The position numbers and the translations under genes were made by a program. Below are positions 11,500 through 21,900 of a stretch of DNA of 64,000 nucleotides, piece by piece. This stretch comes from Morchella semilibera (Eukaryota; Ascomycota; Pezizomycetes; Pezizales; Morchellaceae), in NCBI GenBank assembly GCA_009192285.1, contig CM018608.1:1708563-1772562 (forward strand), given 5' to 3'. Every line of letters starts with the position of its first letter. Position 1 is the first letter of the stretch. The notes beneath the pieces were generated by a model. It was not told where the DNA came from and searched no databases. It saw nothing but the letters and a program-made list of their open reading frames with translations.

Positions 11500-14400
11500 C
11501 AGACCACCCTGATGTCAGCCACTCTCAACGGAGTTGTGTTGGACCCACTTATATCCTGCGATACCACGTCACGACACCATGTCGGGCTCAATCACTATGA
11601 TATAGAAATCGTCTCTGTGAATCCACAGTGCATTCTCGCGTCTTGCTTAACTTAGTGCCGCACTCCCTGATCGGGCTCACAAGATTGAGATTATATTTAT
11701 TCAGGGTTAGCCCCGCACCCGACCATTTATTCGGGATTGGTTCCGTACCAATCGCATCCTGATCACTATTAGTGTATGCTCAATAGGTATTTCACCCACC
11801 AGTAAAATTGTTTATTCGTCAAAAATTAGTATACAAAATACATTCTTCAAATATTTTTAGTTAGCTGTAGTATTATATTTAATACTATCACATACAGCTC
11901 TTGTTTTCCGTATTAACATAGGTTAGAATACCCACTGGCGAAGACTAATCACTCTACGTCGCAATTGGCGCCGTCCCAAGGTCTTAAGCACCCCTGCCAT
12001 GGACACGTCCGAATCCACGACCAGGACATGCCAAAATCGACGCCATGGACACGCCCAAAGCGACACTCATAGTGACACTTAGGGCAAATCAGATTGAAGG
12101 CTCCTAGAGGTAGGCCGGTGGGTGCGCGGACAGTAGGTGCGGTCTGGGGTGAGGCGACAATCAACAAGCAGGCTTTATCGATACGTCTGCCTGAACCTAA
12201 TCAGCACTCAGAAACATGCTTATGAGTCCCAGGCTACGCTTGGAAACATTCTTTTTGATTTCTGATAAGCCCTCAGAAAGATGCGTACTCCGCTTGTAAA
12301 CACGGGTTTTTTTTTACGACTAATCTGCACCACAATCTCTACCTCCAGTTCGAACTCATAATAACGATCATAATTAAAATATCTGCTAATACAATCTTAC
12401 TTATTTCTACGTGGAGTATTGTGATTCTCATCCACGTCCCAACAGCGTGTTTTACTACTCGTTTATCAGAGGTATAGTAAGTGAATAAATAAAATGAAAT
12501 CGACAAAGACAGCCGAGTGATACAATATGGTGGAAGTTCTGGACGAATGAGTGATTGCATCCCCACTACGAATCTCAATGATATTATTGTTATCAAGAAC
12601 CTCTCGCCACCTTCAAAAGAACCTAAATGGCTAGGACTTCACTCTCTCCCGCTATCACTTAATAGAACAAACACTTACAACAAAAATACAGAATGCCCGA
12701 AGTAGACATGAATAACCTATCAGTACAAAATATTAATTCACTAAGGATGATGCATGCCGGTAGCCCAACTAAGTACCTTGGATGCTAAACATATATTTAT
12801 CCTTCGCCCCTCCGATTATCGGAAACTTTCCTTAATCTGCATCACAGTTTATCACTCGACCTCTCATCCGCATTGACTTCATATTCTCAACTCTTAAGTT
12901 ACAATACAATAACTACCCTCCAATGATATTAGAAGCTTCTGTCGATAACATTTCTTTGATCAGGGTGGTTCCGCCTCGGTTAAGAAATCACTCTTGAATG
13001 TCAATCTCTTTTCCTAGTCTCTTTGAAATATGATAATATTATATCACTCGCCTTCTATTTTTTTCTAATAGAATAACTTTCATAGAGTATATACTCTAGT
13101 ACGCCCCTGTTTTAGCCTCAACTACTCCAGCCTACGATAATCACTTTAGGACGGAATGAAAATCCTAGTCCCCACCCACTCCATAGCTCAGCCAATGAAA
13201 AAAAGAACAGAGAACAATTTATTAAAAGCAATAATTGGCCTACCTTAACATAGTCCCAATAACGTCGTAATTCTCTCAAGACCATTTCTCAATTAGCAAA
13301 ATCAAAATAAATACTACCTCCCATCATACGAATACAATACCACTTCCAAATAATGTATCAAATATATATCCCAGAGAAGACAAGTGGAAAAATCAATCTC
13401 CTAACCTAGAGCATGAGTCTGTCGATTTCAAATACAGCAAGTTATTTCTGCTTCTGTATCGACAATTTTATATGAAGCCTTCCGACACCCCCGCCTCTTT
13501 TAGTTTTCAAATCAGATTGCGGTGGATGGAGCAATTTCTTGTCAATTAAATAGTGCGTCGCCATAGCTGTGAGGGAGAGTGCGAATTAATGTAACAAAAG
13601 TGGTCGCCGATACCAATATCGGCTGAGTGATACTCGCTATTCTGTAAAACACGAGTGACACTTCATGGTTGGACTCCAAGGATCACCAGTTTATAATCAA
13701 CAGCTAGCTTTCAAACCTCATTATCTTGCTCTTATCATATAAGGATCAATTGGAATCATATCGGATATTTAGCACTAACTATTTTCACTGGATAAATTGC
13801 GGTTACAAATGCGAGTGACACTTCATGATTAGCATATAGCACCACAGGTCTTCAAAATGGAAACACCCTGACGCATCACTCACTACCGTCTTCTATCAGT
13901 CCATTCCTAATGGCTTGAATACCTATCTTGCCGGGTAATGTTTTGTTGTATCCTGACAAAGTCAAAGTAATGTTTTCTTTCTCATTCTGTACGTCCAATA
14001 TAAATCCCAATGATTTTTCACCTTTTCAATATAAGATATCACCGTAATACCTGACACAATCCTTCCGGAAAGTCATCATAGATTCCCCGCACCTTTATCG
14101 ACTTGTGCCCCTCCACCTCCCAGCATACATCTTTCGCATGTCAAGAGGAGTTATGTTCCACGGTTTGCAATCTCCATTTTGTAGATGGTGTTCCCGGGGA
14201 GCCACAAACTAGTAGTAAGAATTCTCGTAGGACATATATGTCTAATTATCCTCTTGCATAATGGAACAGTTTGATTCGGGGTGTTTTCATGACTCTGGCT
14301 TACACTACTCAGTCAAAAAAGCCATATGCCCGCTCAAAGCATGAAAGTGGATCCTGCATTCTCCTCTCTTTCATTATAATCGAACCTAATTATGTCAGCG

Positions 14401-14570
14401 AAATCCTATCGAGCGAAAGCTTGAGCTCTGTTACTCACCCTCTCCCCAAACTCTCCTTGCCCAGCTACATCAACTACCCCGACACACTCCCGCAGTTGTA
14501 GTACCCATTCGTTTGCTCCTGGCTCCGATTGGTAGTACTAAGGTGATGGACCGTATCTCAAATCACCAGC
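11500..14570. other. Gene-poor spacer
   Basis: No supported gene. 11950-12070 still echoes satellite words (CCATGGACACG twice). The rest is moderately AT-rich, non-repetitive sequence with only short ORFs that lack recognisable motifs. A pair of GCGAGTGACACTTCATG-like words occurs near 13650 and 13812. Confidence 0.5.
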
Positions 14571-14574
14571 GATC

Positions 14575-14625
14575 GGGTTGGGGCGGGGGTTGGGCGGGGT
14601 GTTGGCGGGGTGTAGGCGGGTGCTC
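14575..14625 (+). other. G-tract cluster (G-quadruplex candidate)
   Basis: At least six runs of three to five G occur within about 50 bases (GGGGCGGGGG, GGGCGGGG, GGCGGGG, GGCGGG), separated by one to six bases. This meets the usual sequence pattern for an intramolecular G-quadruplex on the plus strand. It lies about 0.5 kb left of the transposon remnant starting at 15111. Confidence 0.5.
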
Positions 14626-15110
14626 AAGTTGTGATATCATATGAGATGCGGCTGAAAACAACCAATGTATTCTCCGTAATGCCAAGAGAAACCTCCGCTA
14701 GTAACAACGGTATATCCCAATATCACTAAGTGGAATCCTCCGCAAACCCTCCGACGACGTCACTATTACTGCTTTGATATCTTTGGCTAGAGTGCAAAAT
14801 ATTATTACAGTAATCTAAACCTCGTACACCAAAATCTAGAGAATCCCCGACAGCTTATTAGAGATTTCGAGAGGTCTCGTTCAGAACTCAAATTTTGTGG
14901 TGCCTCATCCCTACAGAAAACCTTCATAGCTTTTTGCTTCTTGACTTCTTTACAGGAACGCCCACAGACAAGGGCCACCCCGCCCGTGTCCAAATCTTCA
15001 AAAACGCAAGCTTTTCATGGCCCCGTGAATTTCCGGAGCTACTACAACACATCCCCGACATTCTTTATATAGACTGTACATATATATATCTATTGCTACA
15101 TATATATTTA

Positions 15111-16681
15111 GGGCCCGTTCGGACAACCTCAGATTATTGGCTGCCATAACATTCGGGGTTGCATGTAGTAGTTCTGAAAATTTAATACTCAATTACATGA
15201 AATGCACGGGTAGCAGAAAAGTCGTTATTCAGTCAGATTATACGGTCCCTAGTATCACCTACAAATCAATAAAACTGATGCAGATATTTTGGTGGCAACC
15301 GCTCCTGCCCCGCTATCCTCCGTCTTGCCCGACCCTCCCCCGCTCTAGTATGTCCCTTCGCTCGTCGCAGCAAAACCCCGAAACGCCTAGGTCTTGCCTG
15401 CATAGAACGGTAGAGTACTCGAAACAAACCATCTATAAACTATGGTGTAGGAACTTTCGGGAGGGAACAAGCGGTATTTATGCCACACACGAATTATGTG
15501 CTTAGACTCGCCTATGGCAAGGGAAGGTATATTGCCTAGTTAGAATATTTTTAAACTATATATAGTTATTAAGAAACAGAAACCAAGTTGGTATATCTAT
15601 TCAAATCTTCAAACTCTAGGTGTCCTAATCATTAAGCATTAAAGATCCTCCAATATATGAATTATCGTGGAACGTACTTCAGAAGGAAGAAGCAAACGTC
15701 GGCTCACAGAAGGGTGCGCCTCTCTCAACAGGGAAAAATTTGACTCACACCGAGAAACACGATTCATTGCGTAAATTGCCAAACATAGTTCCCTAAAGTA
15801 GCGTACATTTCGCTCCACAAGTCAATTGATTATACCAGTCCCATATTCACTTAACGCAAAAGAAGGGTTTTTTGATCTCAATTGCGAAGAACCCCCTGGT
15901 CTCTCCCATCTCATCCTAAATTGAAACTCTGACTGTGAAACTTCGACCCTAATACCAAATCCTAGAATTTACTATGCGAGCACCTGAACCACATTGTAAA
16001 TACACCCTCCGGCTTTGAGGGGAGTCAATCGGGGATTGGGTTGTGCAAGGCCCGTATTAGCGATAGTTCGATATGAACCTGGTTTTTAGGAATAATCTTC
16101 ACCCTCCCATCACCTCCGGTCCTGCCACATATATATCCAACTTCACGCCTAGTCAGCTTAGTGACCCAAACATCATGCCGAGCAGCCGTTAGTTAGACAT
16201 CAGGGCCCAAGGTTACAAATATCTGCAACTGGAAGTATAGGCTGTGTATCAATCTTGGCAACCGGGTTTGCAATTCCTGGCAGCCTTGAACATCATTGAA
16301 CCCAGTAAATTCACCAGCTTAGGCCTATTAAAACATGAGGGTACTCAGGCAGAACCGGCCAAGCCTGATCTGCTTCCGCGGGTTGGTTTGCCAACGGTTG
16401 TAGAAATCTTGAATATTTGTGGATGCCTATAGGTAGGCTCAACCTGCATGAGTTGAAGCCTAATTGCTAGCTGCACTCCCGCTGGCGGTGGGTCCGGCAT
16501 CCGCTCTTGGACCATATCATTTGTTTGAAAGCCTTGGCTATTGCCATTCGCATCGTCCGGCCTGGGGTTCATATTTTCGGAGAAGTCAGGATAGAGACAT
16601 TGCAGGCTTGTCAGATCGTGCTGTGCGGAATCATTGGATGTTCTTTTGGATTTTAAAGCTATGATGCATCCGAACGGGCCC
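15111..16681. mobile_element. Non-autonomous Harbinger-type element (GGGCCCGTTCGGA termini)
   Basis: Terminal inverted repeats GGGCCCGTTCGGA are perfect over 13 bases at 15111 and, inverted, at 16681. The same terminus with a clean TTA duplication bounds the smaller element at 49745-50096. Here the left flank is TTA and the right flank starts TA, so the target duplication is imperfect. The 1.57 kb interior has only short ORFs, none resembling transposase, so it is probably a deletion derivative mobilised in trans. Confidence 0.6.
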
Positions 16682-16855
16682 TAGAGTTTCTGCTAGTTAG
16701 AGATTTTGTGCCAGGGATCGGTTTTGGGGGGTGCTGTTTGCCCACCCAGCAAAAGGATCTCTGCAACCAGTAACTTTTACCGAAAGTGATGGTTGGCCTA
16801 AGGTTCCAATTGAGGGTATATGCGGTGGAGTGTTGGACGATACAGAGGGCATAGG

Positions 16856-17017
16856 GAGTTTAAGTTATAAAGAAAAAAAAGATCGACATAAAAAAAATAA
16901 GCATCTACTAGGTATGATACTTTCAACGCCGCCCACAGAGGCCTCTGGTACGGTATCCTAAATGCAACCGTGAAGCTGTAAACAGCGTTTGTCTGAGCAC
17001 GGTGCCGATTTTCTTTA
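16856..17017. repeat. Dispersed repeat pair, copy 1 (see 28724-28890)
   Basis: Shared words in order with 28724-28890: AAGATCGACATAAAAA, AGCATCTACTAG, GGTATGATACTTTCAACGCC, GAGGCCTC-GGTACGGTATCC and CAGCGTTT-TCTG. About 160 bp, clearly homologous but with small indels. It could be the end of an old transposon; no gene is visible. Confidence 0.75.
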
Positions 17018-17019
17018 CC

Positions 17020-18910
17020 AGACCCTCTGTTTCGCCCAACACACTCCCCCGCTCTTTCCCAAGCCCAAGTTGAAACTTTCAACATGGATGTGATAGTAGG
17101 CTTTTTGCAATAGAGTTAGCTGCCTGTTTATCTAATTAACTGCAGATGCGAACAATATCAATCGGCCTTTCAGAAAATGCGGTTGATGCTCTAGAGTAGA
17201 GCTAGTAGAGCCTCTTGGCCGGTTGCAACTTTCATCATTAGTTCTCAGAGCCGCACCTTCGGGGAGATTCACTACCCCCGCCCCGATAAGAGAAGAAGTG
17301 TGTACCACGTTGTAAATGTAACGTCGCAGCATCTTCTTAGGCCATGTTCCTCCGCCCCAAATATTCCCCTCCACCCTCTCCACATAAATTCACGTCTCCG
17401 ACCACTCCAATAATCAGCGCACCATCACCCCCCCCCCAAAAAAAAAATCCCTACCGCCTCCCGCCCTTAAGGTACCCTCAGTGCAGTATTCCACACACTA
17501 CTTACAGGCTGTGACATTTGCCTACAACGCGACTTACGTGTCGCTCCACCTGTACGCCAATCACAAGCCATGCTTCCCTCAACAAACCTGTTCGCACAAG
17601 ACTCAACTGACTCCTTCTAGTTCCAATTACATAGTCCCTTCGCGTTGGAACTTCAACTCCGACATAGGCGTCTAAAGCCTCATTCGCCCCCACTACTCGT
17701 AGCCCCTAGGAAATTCTCAACGAAGGGATCTTTCGGTACAGATTGCTGCAGATGGACGCGTCTTCTACGGGGTCTCTAGAATTCAAGTTTTCTGGGCTAA
17801 CGCTGATCTGTGGTAGCAAGTTTCTGGCTCCATCACTCACTACAGGGCCCATTGTATCCAAGGAAACCAGACAGCAACTCCCTCAAGGTCTTCTCAGGCA
17901 GGCCGAGATCACTCAACTGGCTCAGACTCTAGACCCATTCCTGGGGGCATGGTTATCAGGAGTAAGTCTAACTCCTCATAGATTTGAAAACCGTTAAGTG
18001 CTCTTATTTAATTTTAACAATTAGATGCATATTCCCCGGAAAGAGTACCATCAGTTCGCACAAATGTTGTCTATTTCATAACTCAACTTGGGTTTGAATT
18101 TCATTAGACACCCACATTTCTCTACCCCACTGCCCGGAAAAGCACCACCACTACCGCTTCCGAAAACAATATGGTGTGAGAAAGTCTTAGCCGACCGCGT
18201 GGTCTTCCTCCGTGTGCCAACCCGCCACTAATGATAAGCCCGACTACAAATACTACGCTCTCACCGAATTCACCATTAACGAATCAACTGTTAGTAGTCC
18301 CCGTTCAAGCCATTGTCACTTAGTGACCTAGCAAGAAATTCTAAACCTAAAAACTATCTCGTTACCTTATATTCTACTAACAACCTTGTAGGTCTCAACA
18401 ACACCTCAGTACTGGATTTATGCTAATAACACGTTGGGTAGTTTAAATTTTAGATATCTCTCGCCCCCCAACCATCTTCGCGCGGAATTGGGTGGGGGTG
18501 GTCTGCTCCTAGCTACTTTAGGGGCCGCTACCTGTTATTGCCACACCACCGGCAGTGTATATTCGTTATACTGTTATCAACTTCAACCTCAATTTATGTT
18601 ATTGATTTCCCATTGTGGCATAACCCTTGTCGCCTTTCTTTTCTAGCATGTAGTACGATTCCTCCAATATCCCCTAGAGCAATTGGGGCGTGTTTTCAGC
18701 TTAGATGTGTTGAAGCGTCCGAATGTCCCACAGTGATTGCCTCATGTTTTCCCAGGGAACATACCCACTATTCTATCGTCGGAATGATACTACAGCCTGT
18801 GGGATCTCTCCCTCCGCAGCTATATCTGTACTTTACAAAGTCTTGGAAGCGGCGGAAACCTACTGCCACCTAACATCAAATGCTAATACCTGTCCTCTCA
18901 TACCAATAAA
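17020..18910. other. Spacer upstream of the helicase gene
   Basis: No gene that I can support. It holds a C9 and an A9 run (17428-17446), many short unrelated ORFs and C-rich stretches. It lies directly upstream of the TATA-like box of the large gene and would contain its regulatory DNA. Confidence 0.4.
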
Positions 18911-18916
18911 AATCCA

Positions 18917-18924
18917 TATATATA
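18917..18924 (+). promoter_or_regulatory. TATA-like box of the helicase gene
   Basis: TATATATA lies about 63-70 bases upstream of the ATG chosen for the large gene, in an otherwise mixed stretch. Its position favours the ATG at 18987 over an in-frame upstream ATG at 18723, which would precede the box. Confidence 0.4.
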
Positions 18925-18986
18925 CCCCCAATCCCTACGGGAGTCATTCCAAACATCCCAAACATCAGAACATCTGCCTTATCAAA

Positions 18987-21900
18987 ATGTCTCTGAGTCA
19001 CGCACCTACCGACTCCAACGCTCATCTTTCATATCAGTGCACCAAATGTTCACGTAGCTTTGAGAGCACAAATCAGCTACACAAACACAGGCGGGTGAGT
19101 ATATTTGCCATGCACATTAATGTGAAAATATCTAACGTCAAAAGGACGCCCACCAAGGAACAATAACACTTGTCTCCGCCGATGGCATCACCATTACACT
19201 TACCCGTGATGCAATCTCCGGTCTCTTCCACTGTTGCTGTGGTTACACAGCACGTAGACCTGAGTCAGTTAGAAGACACGTTACTGTTAGAGATTCCATC
19301 CATGAACTTGGTGCCCCTCCATCTAAACGCCAAACAACTACCCACATCTCCCCACCTCCCCCCCATCAACCAGCACCCATCATGCCTCCCTCTCCAGGAA
19401 CATATCTCATTAGAACGCCTATTGCTCCCCCGGCAATGACTCCATCCACTGGGCCCATTTCAACCTCATCCATCCCAGCCGAGGGGCCAATCAATTTGAT
19501 GTTCAGTACTCCGGATGTCTCCTACGACCCCGCATCCACGCCGTCCATTCCCACGTCTAATTCATCAGATGTTTCTGACATGGCATCCACACCATCTCCT
19601 ATCAATACTATGTCGGCGAGAGGTAAGAATCAAATAACCCATCCCCTATTTTCTTAGTGCTAATACTCCTTCTCTCACTCAGCATTTGAGAAATCTCCCG
19701 CATCTCAGCCTCCCACTACAAACTCCAACTCCTCTAACAATTCACATGCTACGCTCAATTCACATGGTATACAATCTCTCCCTCAATCTTTATCACCGTG
19801 CTAACTCCCATCTATCCAGGATCTCTATCCTCTTATGAATTTTACGAGTCCCCTGCTTATGAGCTACCAGCCCACGAGCATGTACCCCCGCCGCAGCAGC
19901 AGGACATTGAACGACTTGGTACAAAACTTGGTCTCCAATATCTCTTCTCTTACAGGGTGGTTTTATGCTTCCGGTGTGAAACTGGCCTAGACTCCCGCTA
20001 TTTGGCCTCACATCTCGCTATTCACCATGGCCACTTACGTGATGATCAAGATGTGGTCAAATTTTCTGAGTTAATCGATCCTCTTCCAGTCTGTACTATC
20101 AGACTGCCACCACCTGGGTGTCCCCCTTTCGAGAATCTGAAACTTTTCGATGGCTTCTCTTGTGCCCTTTGCAATTACTCCTCTCAGGTCAAAGACACTA
20201 TAACCCGTCATATCCGAAAGGAACATCCTCAGCATGATACCGTTGCCAAACCTTCCACGATTCAAAGCTTCTTCACCGGCTTGGGCAGAAAGTGGTTTCC
20301 AGTTTCACAACCTAATGGTGATCGGATATCTAAGGGTGAGATTACAGCAGCTATGTTACAAAAAGAAAGAGAAAAATACATCTCCTTCCAGAATTCCAGG
20401 AAAGCTACCAAGGTAGGCCCAGTCAACCGTAATGAGATATCTCCTTGGCTATCACGTACTGGCTGGTTACGGCACTTCCAGGACATTGACCTTCTCGACA
20501 TTGTTCGTTATATTCAAATCCCACGGGGCCAGTACTACCAAGCTCTCGCCGCGGTTCATCTGGCAGTAGCACACATGTTCGATCGCACCTATACGATCTT
20601 TCAACAGAAGGCATGTCCCCCGACAAGAAGATGGATGAATACTTATTCAACTGTTGAGTATTCTCCGAAGCCCTTTGAGCGATTAGAGGAACCTACCGAG
20701 AGGAAATATCATGAGGTTTTTCGCAAAATCATAGTTTATCTAGTTCACATATACATAACAGAAGCCTACAAAGATGACCACCTTCAAAGACTCTTGCGCT
20801 TCACTGAGTCACAACGCAACATCCTCCAACTTATATTAGCTTCTGCTTATGACGTTGATGGTGAGGTGGATATGGTTGTCCTGGAATCCTTGACCTTTGA
20901 CCTTTGTGTATCTCTCGTTGATTACACTTTTGCAGAAACGGAAATTCAGATGGCACCGTTGCTTCATGAAGTCGCTGTCTTGGGAATCGAACCCCAAGAA
21001 GGGGCTTTTCGATCCGCCATTCTAGTATCACCTACTCTATCGGCTCTGGTTTATGTCTATCGAATGGCTCTCTTCAGGCAAGCATGTGTTCTATCAGGCT
21101 CCGACGATACCCTCATACTACCCAATTTTCTCACTCTTCACCGTAACTTCATCACTCCAACATGTGTCTCCCCTATGGGTGAAGTGATCAATCTCTTGTC
21201 ATTCAGCCTAAGTGCCGGCAAGCACGAATATGGGAAACCGGCTATCTATTGGAGCTTGGATGAGGGGGCGGAGACTATGGTATTCAGAGGGGCCGATATC
21301 AAAATGGAGACATTTAAGGGCATGGTAGCGAAGGCGGTACAGGATGCGAAAGATATACTCAGGGATGAGTTCGGTATTTCTCAAACTGACGAGCAACTCA
21401 GCCAGGATGTGTCTAATATCAAAGATGATATATCCTGTGACAACTCTAACTATAGTTTCCTGTCAGATAGGCGCAACAGGGGTCTCTTTCCTAATACTGC
21501 AGATGCAGACTCCGCTTCTCTTGATCTGATTTTTAATAGTCCTCTTCTAATGAAAAGGATGTGTCGTACTGTTGGTGATAAGATAATCTGGATCGAGAGT
21601 GGGATCAAACAGTTCTTACAATACTCAGAAACCTTTCTTGAACTCTTATTGGGAATCTTTCACTTCTTAGGAGGACAGCCTGCTCGGGGTACAGAGATCG
21701 TCAAGTTGCGTACCCACAATGGAGTTTTGGGTGCCCGGAATATCATTTTTGTCAACAAGTTGATAATGTGGGTAACTAGCTGGCATAAAGGTCAGAATAA
21801 AACCGGAAAGGGCAAGTTTATCCCACGCTTTCTTCCCACTGATATTGCAGCACTGTATATGATCTATCTCTATAAGGTTCTCCCGTTAGTTCGTTACATT

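Larger units (their letters stand above)
6540..11500. repeat. Degenerate GC-rich modular satellite with ~0.6 kb higher-order period
   Basis: The block is built from short shuffled modules such as GAGCACCTCGTTGAGCACGG, CACTGAGGAAGG, CCTGGGACGGTTCCGAG and CACGCAGCCCACGCCTGAAA. Larger units are marked by an anchor close to CTCTATACTCCGACACCTAT + GCTAATATCTATATAGAG. The anchor occurs near 6560, 7190, 8260, 9330, 9935 and 10550, spaced about 610-630 bp or 1,070 bp. Every ORF inside, on both strands, is a shadow of these modules. Inserted in the block are the 8.29 kb minisatellite and two copies of the 5.8 kb dispersed repeat. Confidence 0.85.

Noticed and set aside
18723-18986. Upstream in-frame ATG at 18723 as start of the helicase gene
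   Set aside because: It would put the TATA-like box inside the coding region, and the 88 extra residues show no domain; the ATG at 18987 has better context. Not excluded.
19919-19955. Possible additional intron in exon 4 (GTACAA...TTACAG)
   Set aside because: Only 37 nt, lacks a branch motif, and reading through gives YLFSYRVVLCFRC, which fits the start of the OrsD-like finger.
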